Assembly: GCF_004297875.1 (NCBI RefSeq)
Contig: NZ_SCSK01000044.1
Span: 18,352-82,351 of the forward strand
DNA length: 64,000 bases
Direction: 5' to 3'
Origin: Pandoraea sp.
GTDB lineage: Bacteria > Pseudomonadota > Gammaproteobacteria > Burkholderiales > Burkholderiaceae
Shown here: positions 25,748 through 35,862 of the stretch, piece by piece
Layout: each line of letters starts with the position of its first letter
Numbering within the stretch: position 1 is the first letter of the stretch
Made by a program: the position numbers and the translations under genes
The notes under the pieces: model-generated
What the model saw: only the letters and a program-made list of their open reading frames with translations
Told to the model about the DNA's origin: nothing
Databases searched by the model: none

Positions 25748-25951
25748 TTAGAGCGGCTTGATGTTGGCGGCTTGCTTGCCCTTCGGGCCGGTCTTAACTT
25801 CGAACGACACGCGCTGGTTTTCCTGCAGCGACTTGAAGCCTTCGGTCTTGATTTCCGAAAAATGAGCAAACAGATCTTCGCCGCCAGCATCCGGGGTGAT
25901 GAAGCCGAAGCCTTTAGCGTCGTTGAACCATTTGACGATACCAGTATCCAT
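25748..25951 (-). CDS. Cold-shock protein, CspA family
   Basis: A 67-residue single cold-shock domain that binds single-stranded nucleic acid as an RNA chaperone. RNP1 is KGFGFITP and RNP2 is DLFAHFS. It starts [17 protein letters not shown], with GGAAAG 5 nt upstream of the ATG at 25951; the upstream in-frame codons are not conserved. A 148-nt leader precedes it, as is common for csp genes, and a very strong terminator follows. Confidence 0.96.
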   Translation of the reverse strand: MDTGIVKWFNDAKGFGFITPDAGGEDLFAHFSEIKTEGFKSLQENQRVSFEVKTGPKGKQAANIKPL

Positions 25952-26105
25952 GTTTCTTTCCAAAAGATAAAAATCAAACAATCGAGATGAAAATCATCCC
26001 GCGAACGCACGAAAATCAAGGGGAGGAAATGAAGAACTGAAGTACCGGCGAACGCTGGAGAACAACAATGAGCAACAACTTCGCACTTGACAATCTGCGT
26101 GGGCC
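25952..26105 (-). promoter_or_regulatory. 5' leader of the cold-shock gene
   Basis: About 150 nt between the predicted start site (near 26099) and the csp start codon, without any gene. Csp mRNAs often carry such leaders, which refold with temperature; here only the length and position support that role. Confidence 0.5.
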
Positions 26106-26134
26106 TTTATACGCCGGATTTAAAATCGTGTCAA
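26106..26134 (-). promoter_or_regulatory. Near-consensus sigma70 promoter of the cold-shock gene
   Basis: On the minus strand, TTGACA (26134-26129), a 17-bp spacer and TATAAA (26111-26106). The -35 is perfect and the -10 matches at 5 of 6 positions. The remaining bases up to the NlpD-like gene (26135-26282) hold no gene. Confidence 0.82.
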
Positions 26135-26282
26135 ACAATTTATTTACCGGCCCGTCGGCACTGCCCGCGCACCCGGTCGTTTTTTAGTTGTCGCTGCGGC
26201 GCCTGGCCGCGCTTGCCTTTACAATCCCCACTTTTGCCAACCACCGCGAGTCCCTTCCGGATTCGTCAAACCGACACACAGG

Positions 26283-26993
26283 ATGATCAGCGCAGCTCCC
26301 TTGCCCACTCGAGCCACCCCTTCACGCCCCCGCCGGCGACTCGCATTGTTGCTGCTTCCGGCATTGCTCGCCGCGTGCGCGTCGGCCCCCTCGGGCGGCC
26401 CGGTCGGGGACGGTTACTACCGGGTTCGCTCCGGCGACACGCTCGGCAAGATCGCGCAAACCTATCGTCAGAGCGTCACGAGCCTGGCACGCTGGAACAA
26501 TCTCTCCAACCCCAATCGAATCGACGTCGGCCAGGTGCTGCGTGTAGCGCCGCCGGCCGGCGCGGGCGAGGCCGCCAGCAGTCAAACCGTCCCACCGGCG
26601 GCCAGCGACAATGCGCTGCCGGCGAGCAGCATTGCGCTGCGCTGGCCGGTTCAGGGCCCGGTCATCGCACGCTTTAATGGCACCAGCAACAAGGGGATCG
26701 ACATCGGCGGGCAACTCGGCCAGCCGGTGGTCGCAGCGGCCGCCGGCAAGGTCGTCTATGCCGGCAATGGTCTGCGCGGCTACGGCAATCTGGTCATGCT
26801 CAAGCACAGCGGCGGCTTCCTGACCGCCTATGCCCACAACCGGGTCATCCTGGTCAAGGAGGGACAATATGTTGCGCAGGGCCAGCAAATCGCGGAGATG
26901 GGCAGCACCGACAGCCAACGCGTCCAGTTGCACTTCGAATTGCGCCAGGAGGGCAAGCCGCTCGATCCGCTACGCTACCTGCCCAGCCGCTAG
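26283..26993 (+). CDS. NlpD-like LysM/M23 lipoprotein
   Basis: A 236-residue outer-membrane-type lipoprotein. The signal ends in a lipobox (LLAAC, Cys near residue 32), followed by a LysM domain (YYRVRSGDTLGKIAQTYRQS, about 43-88) and an M23 domain (about 125-234). Active M23 metal ligands are degenerate: the usual HxxxD site reads NKGID, as in NlpD and EnvC, while YAH and LHFEL remain. It is therefore more likely an activator of AmiC-type amidases at division than a hydrolase itself. The gene converges on opgH. Confidence 0.9.
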   Translation: MISAAPLPTRATPSRPRRRLALLLLPALLAACASAPSGGPVGDGYYRVRSGDTLGKIAQTYRQSVTSLARWNNLSNPNRIDVGQVLRVAPPAGAGEAASSQTVPPAASDNALPASSIALRWPVQGPVIARFNGTSNKGIDIGGQLGQPVVAAAAGKVVYAGNGLRGYGNLVMLKHSGGFLTAYAHNRVILVKEGQYVAQGQQIAEMGSTDSQRVQLHFELRQEGKPLDPLRYLPSR

Positions 26994-27034
26994 ACGCTGA
27001 CCTGGCGGCCCTGGCGCCGCTTGTGGGGCGGGCG

Positions 27035-29542
27035 CTAGGGAGACAGCAAATAACCTTGCTGCAACCCGCCCGCCAGGGCGGCACGCCAGCCCGGGTGCGC
27101 GTCGGCTTGCGTCCACACCGCCAGATGCAGCGCGGACAAAGCCAAAGGATCGCTCAGCAACCGGCTTTTCTGCTTGTCGGGCAAATCATCGGGTCCATTG
27201 GCCAGCGCCTCGCGCACCATTTCGGCACGCCTCGCCACATCATTACTGCGCGGCGGCCGTAGCCTCGCACTGGCGCATGCGAGCGCGTTGACCACTGGAT
27301 CGACCACCGCCTTGACGAAGTCCGGCCCCGGCGAAGCCGTCTCGGTATACTTCTGCGCCCAGCGCAATTCTTTCGGCGGCCACGACTCCTCCGGGATCAG
27401 AAACAGCCGCATGCGGCGCAAGCGTCGCCCCAGCGATACCCGGCTCGAGAACACCGAAAGCGGCACCGACAGCGCCAGCGCGCCGACGATCGGCAGCAGC
27501 CAAAGCAGGTAAGCCGGATTGAGCCAGTAGACACCCACAGCCCAAACGATGCCCAGCAGCGAATGCCACCCGTGCCGGCGCAACGCCTCGCCCCAGGTCG
27601 TCTCGGCGTCCTCGCGCGGCGGCGACTTCCACTGGATCGACCACCCGGTGAACGCCGCCACCACGAACTGGGTATGAAACAGCATGCGTATCGGCGCCAG
27701 CAAGGCGGACAGCACCATTTCGATGGCCAGGCCCAGCGTCAGGTTGAAGGCCCCGCCAAAACGCGTCGAGTCCTTGAACCACAGCAGGATCACACTCAGA
27801 ACCTTCGGCAGGAACAACAGTGTCGCGGTCGCGCTGAACAGCGCGATGGCCCGTTCGGGGTGCCATTGCGGCCACAACGGAAACAACTGGCGCGGCTCGA
27901 CAAAATACTGCGGCGCCACCAGCGTGTGCTTGGCCAGCATCACGGTGGAGAGCAGCAGAAAAAGAAACCATAGTGGCGACGACAGATAAGCCATGACGCC
28001 GGTGACAAAAACGGCACGGTGCACGCCATGAATGCGCTCGGCCAGAAACAGCCGAAAATTCATCAGATTCCCCTGACACCAGCGTCGATCGCGCTTGAGC
28101 TCATCGAGCAGGTTGGGCGGCATTTCCTCGTAGCTGCCCGGCAAATCGTAGGCGATCCAGACGCCCCAGCCGGCGCGCCGCATCAATGCGGCTTCGACGA
28201 AATCGTGCGACAGAATCTCGCCGGTCAGCACCCCGCTGCCCGGCAACGGCGCCAACGCGCAGTGCTTCATGAACGGCGCCAGGCGGATAATCGCGTTATG
28301 GCCCCAGTAGTGCGATTCGCCCAACTGCCAGTAGTGCAGCCCGGCGGTAAACAGCGGGCCATAAACGCGCGAAGCGAATTGCTGCAGCCGTGCGTAGAAC
28401 GTTTCGCGCCCGGCCGCCAGCGGCGCGGTCTGGATGATGCCGGCGCCCGGGTTGGCCTCCATCATGCGCGCCAGCTTGCCCAGACACTCGCCGCTCATGA
28501 TGCTGTCGGCGTCGAGCACGATCATGTAGCGATAGTTGCCGCCCCAGCGCCGACAAAAGTCGTCGATATTGCCGCTCTTGCGCTTGACCCGGCGCTGCCG
28601 CCGGCGATAGAAGATGCGGCCGAAGCCGTCGACCGCCCGGCACAGCGACAACCATGCATCGGTTTCGGCCACGCATACGTCGGGATCGTTGCTGTCGCTC
28701 AACACGAAAAAGTCGAAGGCCGCCAAATCGTCGGTTTTGGCCAACGATTCGTAAGTCGCTCGCAGGCCCGCGAACACACGCGGCACGCTCTCGTTGCAGA
28801 TCGGCATGACCACCGCGGTTCGCGCGCCCTCGCCAAGCGGCTCCTGGCCGACCGCAGTGCGCGAAATGACGTAGCGGTCGCGGCCGAACAGCAGCACGAA
28901 AAACCCCATGATGGCCGTCCAGAAGCCGGCCGATACCCAGCAGAACAGTATCGCGAACAGGACCAGCGCAACGATCTCCAGCGGATCGCGTCCCTGATAG
29001 GGCAGCACGGTGCTCATGAAGTGGGTGGCCAGCGCCGTTTGCGCCAGCGTGAGAACCAGCAGCATCATGCGCCGGACACGACCGGCATGACGCCATCGCC
29101 CCCGCGGGTCGGGCGAATCCGGGGCCGGCGCGTGAGCGCGCCCGCCGAACAGGCCACCGAGCCAGCGCGACAGTGGGTTGAGCGACCAGGGGTGAGGACC
29201 GATGGGCGTGCGCGCCACTGTCGGCGCACTCACGATCTGTACCCCATCGCCGCGGCCGTGCTGCGCGATAACCGGCGTCGCGTCGGCCTGCGGCGCCCCG
29301 TAGGCCAGCTCGAGCCGCCTGAATACCGACCCGTAGGCAGGCTCGTCCGGCACCTGCGGCGCATCCCCGGCCAAGGCGCGATGCAAGCGCACCAGCGCCT
29401 GGGCATCTCCGCCTTCGCACTCGCCAACCCGCTCGAGCAGCGCCAGGCGATCCTCAGCGCTCAGCGGCAACTGATCGGCATAGCGCTCGCTCGCCGGGAC
29501 ATCCTCGCGGCGGTTTATTCTGGGGGTAACAGGTAGCTCCAC
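27035..29542 (-). CDS. opgH: Glucans biosynthesis glucosyltransferase H
   Basis: An 835-residue inner-membrane GT2 enzyme that polymerises the glucose backbone of osmoregulated periplasmic glucans. It has several transmembrane helices around a large cytosolic catalytic domain: [20 protein letters not shown] carries the DxD-type site, and [15 protein letters not shown] is the Q/RxxRW signature of processive transferases. The C-terminal helices and tail match MdoH. Its start overlaps the end of opgG by 28 nt, so the two are translationally linked. Confidence 0.96.
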   Translation of the reverse strand: MELPVTPRINRREDVPASERYADQLPLSAEDRLALLERVGECEGGDAQALVRLHRALAGDAPQVPDEPAYGSVFRRLELAYGAPQADATPVIAQHGRGDGVQIVSAPTVARTPIGPHPWSLNPLSRWLGGLFGGRAHAPAPDSPDPRGRWRHAGRVRRMMLLVLTLAQTALATHFMSTVLPYQGRDPLEIVALVLFAILFCWVSAGFWTAIMGFFVLLFGRDRYVISRTAVGQEPLGEGARTAVVMPICNESVPRVFAGLRATYESLAKTDDLAAFDFFVLSDSNDPDVCVAETDAWLSLCRAVDGFGRIFYRRRQRRVKRKSGNIDDFCRRWGGNYRYMIVLDADSIMSGECLGKLARMMEANPGAGIIQTAPLAAGRETFYARLQQFASRVYGPLFTAGLHYWQLGESHYWGHNAIIRLAPFMKHCALAPLPGSGVLTGEILSHDFVEAALMRRAGWGVWIAYDLPGSYEEMPPNLLDELKRDRRWCQGNLMNFRLFLAERIHGVHRAVFVTGVMAYLSSPLWFLFLLLSTVMLAKHTLVAPQYFVEPRQLFPLWPQWHPERAIALFSATATLLFLPKVLSVILLWFKDSTRFGGAFNLTLGLAIEMVLSALLAPIRMLFHTQFVVAAFTGWSIQWKSPPREDAETTWGEALRRHGWHSLLGIVWAVGVYWLNPAYLLWLLPIVGALALSVPLSVFSSRVSLGRRLRRMRLFLIPEESWPPKELRWAQKYTETASPGPDFVKAVVDPVVNALACASARLRPPRSNDVARRAEMVREALANGPDDLPDKQKSRLLSDPLALSALHLAVWTQADAHPGWRAALAGGLQQGYLLSP

Positions 29543-31107
29543 GTTTCGGACAAAGTAGTGTTTCCGCTGTGCAGGTAAGCGCGCAGCTCGACTGGTTTTT
29601 CGTTGTCGAGGCGGCGCATGCGCACCAACAGGCGCCAGCCTCCCGTCACATCGTTGTGCTGCGTGGACGCCTCGAGAATCTTGCCATTGCCGTCAGCCGA
29701 AACGTTTCCTTCCACTTTGGCGCTGGCAGGCAGCTTGGCGAGCGCCGGCCCCTCGAAATCCAGGGCGAAAAGGATGCTCCCGTCGGGTTTGCCTTGCGCG
29801 CCCTGTCCGCGTCGCGTTTGCATGACCCAAGAGGTCTGCGGACGGTCGGCCGCATCCTTACCCCACAGCAAGCGATACTCGAAATCATACGGCTGCTTGG
29901 GGTGAGGCGACTTATCAGGTACCCAATAGGCCACGATATTGTCATTGGTCTCGTCCGGCGTGGGAATCTGCACCAGTTCGACCCGCCCCGCCCCCCACTT
30001 GCCGCGCGGCTCGACCCAGGCGCTCGGGCGCAAATCGTAGCGGTTATCGAGGTCTTCGTAGCTGGAGAAATCCTGGTCGCGCTGCATCAGGCCAAAACCC
30101 GCCGGGTTGCTCAAGGCGTATGAAGACACCAGCAGTCGCTTGGGGTTGACCAGCGGCCGCCAGATCCACTCGCCGGTGCCCGAGTGAATCGACAAACCGT
30201 CCGAATCGTGTACCTCCGGCCGGATACTGGGCACCGCGGAGGGTTGATTCTCGCCGTACAGGTACATGCTGGTCAGCGGCGCGATGCCAAGCTTGCTGAC
30301 ATTCGCGCGCATGAAGATGCGCGCCTTGACATCCATCTCGGTGTGCGTGCCGGGGCGCAAAATGAAGCGATAGGCGCCGGTTACGCTCGGAGAGTCGAGC
30401 AGTGCGTAAATCGTCAGCTCTTTCGCGCCGGGGGCCGGGCGCACGATCCAAAAATCGACGAACCGCGGAAATTCCTCGCCCGAACTCAGTGCCGTATCGA
30501 TTGCCAGCCCGCGCGCCGACAGGCCATAGACCTGCCCCTTGCCGACCGCCCGAAAGTAACTCGCGCCGAGAAACACCAATACCTCGTCCTTGTGCTTGGG
30601 CGTATTGAGCGCATAGTGCACGCGAAAGCCAGCAAAGCCCAGCTTGCTCAACTGCTTCGGATCGAGCTTGTTCGCGCCGTAGTCGAACATGTCGGGGTTG
30701 AAGCGGATCGGCAGCACGCGCCCGTCGTTGACTTCATTGATCTGGACGGGGTGGTCGTAGAAAGAGCCCTCATGAAAAAAGCCGAGCTCGAAGGGCAGCT
30801 TGGTGCCGCGCCAATAGGTGTCTCTCGGCTTGAGGCGGATCTCGCGATATTGCTGGTAGCTGAGATCGCGCAGCGCTTTGGGCAAGTTCGAAGGCTGCGC
30901 CTTGTAGGGAGCAGCCGCCATCGTCTGGGCGCGCCACGCCACATCGCTGAAACCGAACGCGTGGGCGCTCGGCGCAGCCGCCCAACCTGCCAGCGCCAGC
31001 GCGGCCCCGGCTGCGAAAAATGCCAGTCGGCCTGTGTCATGCGCGCGTTTGACCGCGCCAGGTATCCGCTTGAACGGATTCATGGCCAGCAGAAATGTCA
31101 TCAGCAT
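29515..31107 (-). CDS. opgG: Glucan biosynthesis protein G/D (periplasmic)
   Basis: A 530-residue periplasmic protein needed for osmoregulated periplasmic glucan synthesis. A signal peptide ends near AHA (about residue 50), then the MdoG fold begins with [38 protein letters not shown] and [12 protein letters not shown] are MdoG hallmarks. Alternative starts at 31101 and 31083 exist; the last would give a more usual signal length. It could be OpgG or the paralogue OpgD; the partner opgH downstream favours OpgG. Confidence 0.93.
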   Translation of the reverse strand: MLMTFLLAMNPFKRIPGAVKRAHDTGRLAFFAAGAALALAGWAAAPSAHAFGFSDVAWRAQTMAAAPYKAQPSNLPKALRDLSYQQYREIRLKPRDTYWRGTKLPFELGFFHEGSFYDHPVQINEVNDGRVLPIRFNPDMFDYGANKLDPKQLSKLGFAGFRVHYALNTPKHKDEVLVFLGASYFRAVGKGQVYGLSARGLAIDTALSSGEEFPRFVDFWIVRPAPGAKELTIYALLDSPSVTGAYRFILRPGTHTEMDVKARIFMRANVSKLGIAPLTSMYLYGENQPSAVPSIRPEVHDSDGLSIHSGTGEWIWRPLVNPKRLLVSSYALSNPAGFGLMQRDQDFSSYEDLDNRYDLRPSAWVEPRGKWGAGRVELVQIPTPDETNDNIVAYWVPDKSPHPKQPYDFEYRLLWGKDAADRPQTSWVMQTRRGQGAQGKPDGSILFALDFEGPALAKLPASAKVEGNVSADGNGKILEASTQHNDVTGGWRLLVRMRRLDNEKPVELRAYLHSGNTTLSETWSYLLPPE

Positions 31108-31228
31108 GTATTGCTCTTATTACGATCGGCGACGAAAAAGATTGCGCCAAAGCAGCGATTTTACGCGTCTGCGGGATTTCCCGCAGTAACAATGCGTAAC
31201 TTGCGCGCCGGGGACTGCCGCCCGCCGC

Positions 31229-32083
31229 CTATTGGCGCGTCAGACGCAGTCCGGGCTGGTTCGGCAACGCTTCGCAACGGTGCGCGCGTACGCCATCGAC
31301 AAACGCCTCCACCGTCGGCACGATGATTTTCTCGATGGCTCCATTGCCGTAGCCGAAGCCGGCCAGATTCATATGAGTGGCGTGGTCGATCACGCCCAAC
31401 CAGTGGCAACCGGCGGGCAGATCGGCAAACGCTTGCGTGCGCACTCGCCACGAACCATTCGGCGCATCGTCGAGCGTGCCGGTCAGCAGCAACAGGGGCT
31501 TGCTCAAATGGTGCCAGGCATCGGCGGGAAAAATCGGTCCGCGCCCCTCCGGCGAGAGAGCCACATAGGCATCGAAACGATCACGCCCCTGGAGTCCAAG
31601 CCGATTTTCGGCGCCGGCCTCGAGCATCGCCGTCACGGCCCCCATCGCATGGCCGATCAGCACCGCCACCGGCGCGCGGCACTGCGCGCGAGCCCAGGCC
31701 AAAGCCGCGGCTACATCGTCGAGGCGATCCCGGTAATCGTCCGGGGTGGTCGATAACGAAAACAAATCGTGCCGAAAACGTCCATTGCGCAGACGATCGC
31801 GCAGTGATTCGGGATCACGCTCGCGGTGCAGCAGCATCACCGCGCGCCAGCCATGCCGCTGCAAGGCGGTGGCCAGGTAGGTCAAGCCGCCGCGGTCGTC
31901 GCCGCTTCCGGGCGAGAGCACCGCCAGCGGCGCACAGGCTTGCCCGCTCGGCGCATAGACCGCCAGCCTGGCCTGGCGCCCGTCCGGGCGGCGCACCGAC
32001 AAGACGCCTTGTCCGCGCGCCAGCATCGCCACGCCGCCGCACAGAAGCAGCAACATCAACGACCGCAGCCATTTTCCAGACAT
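31229..32083 (-). CDS. Secreted alpha/beta hydrolase-like protein lacking the nucleophile Ser
   Basis: A 284-residue protein with an N-terminal signal or anchor (about 4-25) and an alpha/beta hydrolase layout: LAVLSPGSGDDRGGLTYLA at the oxyanion loop, VLIGHAMGAVTAML at the elbow, LLLTGTLDD at the acid and IDHATHMNLAG at the histidine. The elbow reads GHAMG with Ala146 where the nucleophile serine is expected (codon 31648-31646). The protein may therefore be inactive as a hydrolase or use another residue. ATG 32083, preceded by GGGGA, was chosen over a TTG at 32104. Confidence 0.75.
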   Translation of the reverse strand: MSGKWLRSLMLLLLCGGVAMLARGQGVLSVRRPDGRQARLAVYAPSGQACAPLAVLSPGSGDDRGGLTYLATALQRHGWRAVMLLHRERDPESLRDRLRNGRFRHDLFSLSTTPDDYRDRLDDVAAALAWARAQCRAPVAVLIGHAMGAVTAMLEAGAENRLGLQGRDRFDAYVALSPEGRGPIFPADAWHHLSKPLLLLTGTLDDAPNGSWRVRTQAFADLPAGCHWLGVIDHATHMNLAGFGYGNGAIEKIIVPTVEAFVDGVRAHRCEALPNQPGLRLTRQ

Positions 32084-32190
32084 GGGGTTCCCCGCGCAGC
32101 ACAAAACAGATTCCCGGCTATCTTAACGCGGATTAGGTCGGATTCCTCAGAGTAAGCGGCGATGCCTCGCGGCTCGCCGGTCGGCGGGCC

Positions 32191-33117
32191 TCAAGCGGCA
32201 CTGTCGCGACGCACCAGGTAAGCCTGCAGGTGGCACCACGCCACGCGCAACACCGGCATCTCGACGCCCGCCAGCTGGCCGCGGCGGATCATGTCGCCAA
32301 CGATGTGCTCGCCCTCGATGCGATAGCCCGCTTCGAGATCGCGCAGCATCGATGCGGTCATCGGCGAGCCGGGCGCCGTGAGTGTCTTCAGCGCGGCCTT
32401 GCGCGCCGCCTCGCGCATCGCGTAACCGCCGGCGCGCGCCACCGCCTCGCACTCGGCGTAGATCGTCTCCATGATCCAGCGGCCCTCGTCGGTCGCGATG
32501 ATCGCGCCGATGCTGGCGCGCATCAGGCAGGTCGAAGCCGCCAGCGCGGTGAGAAACACGTATTTCTCCCACACGTCCTGCATCACTTCGTCGCTCTGGC
32601 GCGTGTCGAAATTGGCGGCGGCGAAACATTCGGCGATCGCCCGGCAGCGGCCCGCGGGCGCCTGCGCGTCGCGCTCGCCGAACACCAGCGTGTGAAAGTC
32701 GCTGAGATGGCGAATTTCGCCCTCCGGGCCCTTGACCACGCTGATCAGGCACAACCCGCCCAACACCCGATCGCGCCCGAACGCCGCGTCGAGCCGGTCG
32801 TAGTGCCGCAGGCCGTTGAGAATCGGCAGGACAGTCGTGTCCGGTCCCACCGCCGGCGCGATCGCCTCGATCGCACTGTCCAGGTCGTAGGCCTTGCAAC
32901 TGAGCAAAACCAGATCGAATGGCGCAAGCCCTTCGGCCGTGGTGTACCGCACCGGCATTTGCATATCGCCGCGCGCACTCCGGATCACCAGCCCGTGGGC
33001 GGCGAGTTCGGCAGCCCGCCCGGGGCGCACCAGAAACGTCACGTCCGCGCCCGCCTGCGCCAGGCGCCCGCCAAAATATCCGCCCGTGCCACCTGCGCCC
33101 AATATCAGAATACGCAT
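32191..33117 (-). CDS. 2-dehydropantoate 2-reductase-like (PanE family), copy 1
   Basis: A 308-residue NADP-dependent ketopantoate reductase family protein. The N-terminal dinucleotide motif is ILGAGGTGGYFGGRLAQAG. LLSCKAYDLDSAIEAI and the invariant-type LNGLRHYD (Asn) follow, and WEKYVFLTALAASTCLMR carries the catalytic Lys. The family includes many catabolic reductases besides true PanE, so pantothenate synthesis is only one option. The ATG at 33117 has GGAAG upstream. A second family member lies at 39177-40175. Confidence 0.88.
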   Translation of the reverse strand: MRILILGAGGTGGYFGGRLAQAGADVTFLVRPGRAAELAAHGLVIRSARGDMQMPVRYTTAEGLAPFDLVLLSCKAYDLDSAIEAIAPAVGPDTTVLPILNGLRHYDRLDAAFGRDRVLGGLCLISVVKGPEGEIRHLSDFHTLVFGERDAQAPAGRCRAIAECFAAANFDTRQSDEVMQDVWEKYVFLTALAASTCLMRASIGAIIATDEGRWIMETIYAECEAVARAGGYAMREAARKAALKTLTAPGSPMTASMLRDLEAGYRIEGEHIVGDMIRRGQLAGVEMPVLRVAWCHLQAYLVRRDSAA

Positions 33118-33209
33118 TGCACTTCCTTCAACTTGTGGTCCAGCCAACGATCATAGCGCAGCACGCGTTCCGGCCGCCTCGGCCGGCCAGACCGATTTCA
33201 CGGCGTCCG

Positions 33210-33584
33210 CTATGCCAGCGCCGTCACCTGCACTTCCAGCAGGCAACCGGGCGCCAACTGCGGCGACACCGTCACCGTCCGCGCGGGCTTGTGTTCGCCC
33301 ATGACCTGAGCGTACGCCAGATTGACCTCGGCCCAATGACTCATGTCGGTCAGATACACCGTCACGTTGACGATACGCTCGAGCGCGGAGCCGGCGGCGC
33401 GCAGAATCCGCTCGACATTGGCCATGACCTGCCGAGTCTGTGCATCGGCGCCCTGCGGCGGGTTACGCCCTTGCCCGGGAATGAACGGCAATTGGCCCGC
33501 GACGAATACGAAACCGTTGGCCACCACGGCCTGGCTGTAATGACCGGCCGGCGTCGGCGCTTCGGGCGTAAAGCATGTTTGCAT
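33210..33584 (-). CDS. RidA family protein (YjgF/YER057c/UK114)
   Basis: A 124-residue RidA-family protein; RidA hydrolyses reactive enamine/imine intermediates from PLP enzymes. GHYSQAVVANGFVFVAGQLP, NVERILRAAGSALERIVNVT and the conserved Arg in HKPARTVTVS (the carboxylate-binding Arg) are visible. The length matches the family. I chose the ATG at 33584; the open frame extends further 5' without conserved sequence. Confidence 0.92.
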   Translation of the reverse strand: MQTCFTPEAPTPAGHYSQAVVANGFVFVAGQLPFIPGQGRNPPQGADAQTRQVMANVERILRAAGSALERIVNVTVYLTDMSHWAEVNLAYAQVMGEHKPARTVTVSPQLAPGCLLEVQVTALA

Positions 33585-33648
33585 GATGAGAAAAAAGATA
33601 GGTCGACAAAGATACGCGGTGCAGGGCGCCCCGCGCCCTGCCGTCCCG

Positions 33649-34071
33649 CTAGTAAAGCACCATTTGGGTACATCGGAACAGCGCGATCGTTCGGCCGTCC
33701 GGATCGCGCACCGTGGCATCCCAGATTTGCGTGCTGCGGCCCAAATGCACGGCCACGGCCTCGGACGTCAACCAGCCCTGTGTGCAGGTGCCCAGAAAAT
33801 TGCTTTTCAGCTCGATGGTGGTGAAATTCTTCGCCTCCGGCGGCAAATGCGCCAGGCAGGCGTACCCGCAACTGGAATCGGCCAGTCCGATCACGCTGGC
33901 GGCATGCAGATAACCGTTGGGCGCCAGCAATTCGCGCCGCACCTGCATCCTGGCGCTCAAGCGGCCTTCGGCGAGGTCGGTAATCTGCAAGCCGAGCCAG
34001 TCGGGCAACGACCCCTGCTGGCGGTGGTGCAGGAAGTCGATGGAAACGTCGGGTCTCAGCATTGCCTTCAT
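33649..34071 (-). CDS. PaaI-family hotdog thioesterase
   Basis: A 140-residue hotdog-fold protein of the 4HBT/PaaI type, likely an acyl-CoA thioesterase. LLAPNGYLHAASVIGLADSS is the central helix with its Gly/His-containing motif, and TTIELKSNFLGTC is the following strand pair. The ATG at 34071 has AGGAA upstream. It precedes ridA by 64 nt on the same strand, so the two may be co-transcribed. Confidence 0.87.
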   Translation of the reverse strand: MKAMLRPDVSIDFLHHRQQGSLPDWLGLQITDLAEGRLSARMQVRRELLAPNGYLHAASVIGLADSSCGYACLAHLPPEAKNFTTIELKSNFLGTCTQGWLTSEAVAVHLGRSTQIWDATVRDPDGRTIALFRCTQMVLY

Positions 34072-34369
34072 GGTGTTCTGTTCCTGGCAGTCGGTCACTG
34101 ATTCAGTCGGCGGGCGCACCCTCTGCGGCGCAAATACCCGTGTAGCGGGTCATACCCGCGTCGATAACCCCGACAGCATATAACGGATCGCCGCTATCCG
34201 CGTGCCGGCGCGGCGCATGCAGCCATCCGCAGACCAGAGCAGGGCGCGGTTCAGGCACTCAGCAGCCTATCGGCGACAACCTTGCGGAAGCGGGAAAATC
34301 AGGGGGTTCGCCGCTCGCGTCGGAGCAGGCCCGGGCGCGCCCGGCAGATTGCCGGGCGCAGGAAGGAAT
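34072..34369. other. Intergenic stretch, nothing recognised
   Basis: About 300 bp between the PaaI-type gene and the Wzz-like gene. I see no supported gene, RNA or clear hairpin with a T-run. Confidence 0.5.
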
Positions 34370-35563
34370 TCAGGCCGCGACCCGGGTCAGATGCCGGGCC
34401 GGCGCATTGTATTCGGCCGATTGCATCAACGCATCGAGCAGCAGCACCACCACGCACGCTGCCGCGCCGCCGAGCATCAGGGACAGCACAAGCAGTACCG
34501 GCATGCCCGGTCCGGAGCGATGATCCGGCAGCGTCGGGCCGGAAATAAAACGGGCCTTCTGCAAATACATGGCCTTCATCCGATCGGCCGTCAGCGAAAT
34601 ATCGTTAAAAACCTCGCGAACCTGATCGTTGGTCAGATCCTGCGTTTTGAATGTGTCCTTTTGATCGGCCAGAAAGGCAGCCAGCATCGCGGCACCAGTC
34701 AGCGGCTGCCGGCTGATCGCCTCGACCCGCGCATAAAACGCATAGCTCAAGGCATTTTGCGCCGCATCCCGCTCCAGCGTGTGAATGCGCGCCTTGATGT
34801 CGGCAATGCCCGAGGCCACGCCCACGAGTTGCACCACCGGCGACAAATAGCGGGCACCGTCGGCGGCGTTGGACAGCAGTTGCCTGGCATCGCCCTTGGA
34901 TGCCTGCGGATATTGCGCGGCGATTTGCTGAAGTGCTTTTTGTTTCTCCAGCGCCACCGAGAGCTTCAGTTTTTGCTGGATCAGTTGGTTATCGATTTCC
35001 TGCTTGCGCTGCAGCGCGGCGCCGGCCTTGTCGCGCACCGTGCTCATGAGGGCCTGCTGCAGCAGCGTATCTTTGATGAAATCGCCCAGGATCTTGACTC
35101 GCGCCTGTGCGCTCGCCGGCAACTCGCTGGTCAACGAAATCGAAAAGCCCAGCAGGTTGGGATCCAGGGGCGTCTTGATACCGTTCAGGTACCGCAAGTC
35201 GTCCTTGGAATACGGGAAAATCGCTGACGCATTTTTTTGCAGAAATTGTTCACTCAACTCGTTGCTCAAATAAACCGCGTCGCGGTCGTGCTCGAGCTTA
35301 TTGGCCACCAGGAAACGCTGAAAAGTCCTGTTGTCGACAAGCGCGGCTTTTGCGGCGTTATATTCTGTCAACTGCATCGGCAATTGCAGAAAGCCACTGC
35401 TTTGATACTGGCATTTCTTTATAAAAATCAATGCAAATACTGCTGCAGCAAAAATGACAGACAAAACTATCACAAGCAGTCGCCTTCGCCATAGGCGCGA
35501 AAGTAGCTGCATGAGGTCAATCGTATCGTCGCTGAAATCTGTTGCCGCCCCTGACTGATTCAT
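34370..35563 (-). CDS. Wzz/chain-length-determinant-like inner-membrane protein
   Basis: A 397-residue protein with the two-helix layout of polysaccharide co-polymerases: DDTIDLMQLLSRLWRRRLLV leads into TM1 (about 29-49), a long periplasmic helical region (about 55-350, Gln/Lys/Ala-rich coiled coil around 180-225), then a Pro/Gly motif GPTLPDHRSGPGMP and TM2 (about 353-377). No tyrosine-kinase domain is attached. There are no other polysaccharide genes beside it, so it is an orphan. Its upstream DNA is unusually AT-rich, which may point to acquisition. Confidence 0.78.
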   Translation of the reverse strand: MNQSGAATDFSDDTIDLMQLLSRLWRRRLLVIVLSVIFAAAVFALIFIKKCQYQSSGFLQLPMQLTEYNAAKAALVDNRTFQRFLVANKLEHDRDAVYLSNELSEQFLQKNASAIFPYSKDDLRYLNGIKTPLDPNLLGFSISLTSELPASAQARVKILGDFIKDTLLQQALMSTVRDKAGAALQRKQEIDNQLIQQKLKLSVALEKQKALQQIAAQYPQASKGDARQLLSNAADGARYLSPVVQLVGVASGIADIKARIHTLERDAAQNALSYAFYARVEAISRQPLTGAAMLAAFLADQKDTFKTQDLTNDQVREVFNDISLTADRMKAMYLQKARFISGPTLPDHRSGPGMPVLLVLSLMLGGAAACVVVLLLDALMQSAEYNAPARHLTRVAA

Positions 35564-35862
35564 ATTTACAACCCCGGCCTAAACTTTCCCCGCTCAAGAA
35601 ATTTTCTTTGAGCCCTAACAAAAAACCTCAGAAAACTCCCACATTTCTGATGACCGGATCATACGAGAAAGTGCCCCCGCTCCGCAAGGTTCAGGCGTTT
35701 TATTTATTTGTTATTTTCTTATAATTAGAAATTCTTAATGATTATCGTAATAATTAATTAACACAAAACCTGTAGCGCTCACCGCCGACTCCGTCGACCC
35801 ATCAGTTTCGATATCAATCAAACGTCCCTCTTGCACGGCCGCATCGAATCAAGACTCTTGCC
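35564..35862. other. AT-rich intergenic region
   Basis: About 300 bp between the Wzz-like gene and the marR-type gene. The part from about 35695 to 35775 is strongly AT-rich with T and A tracts, in sharp contrast to the surrounding GC-rich DNA. It holds no gene. AT tracts of this kind are typical targets of H-NS-like silencers; that role is inference. Confidence 0.6.
35658..35687 (-). promoter_or_regulatory. Candidate promoter of the Wzz-like gene
   Basis: On the minus strand, TTGCGG (35687-35682), an 18-bp spacer and TATGAT (35663-35658; 5 of 6 matches to consensus). The leader would be about 85 nt. Confidence 0.5.

Noticed and set aside
28019..29536. A 505-codon frame antisense to opgH
   Set aside because: OpgH is unambiguous; this frame has no recognisable domain and only shadows it.
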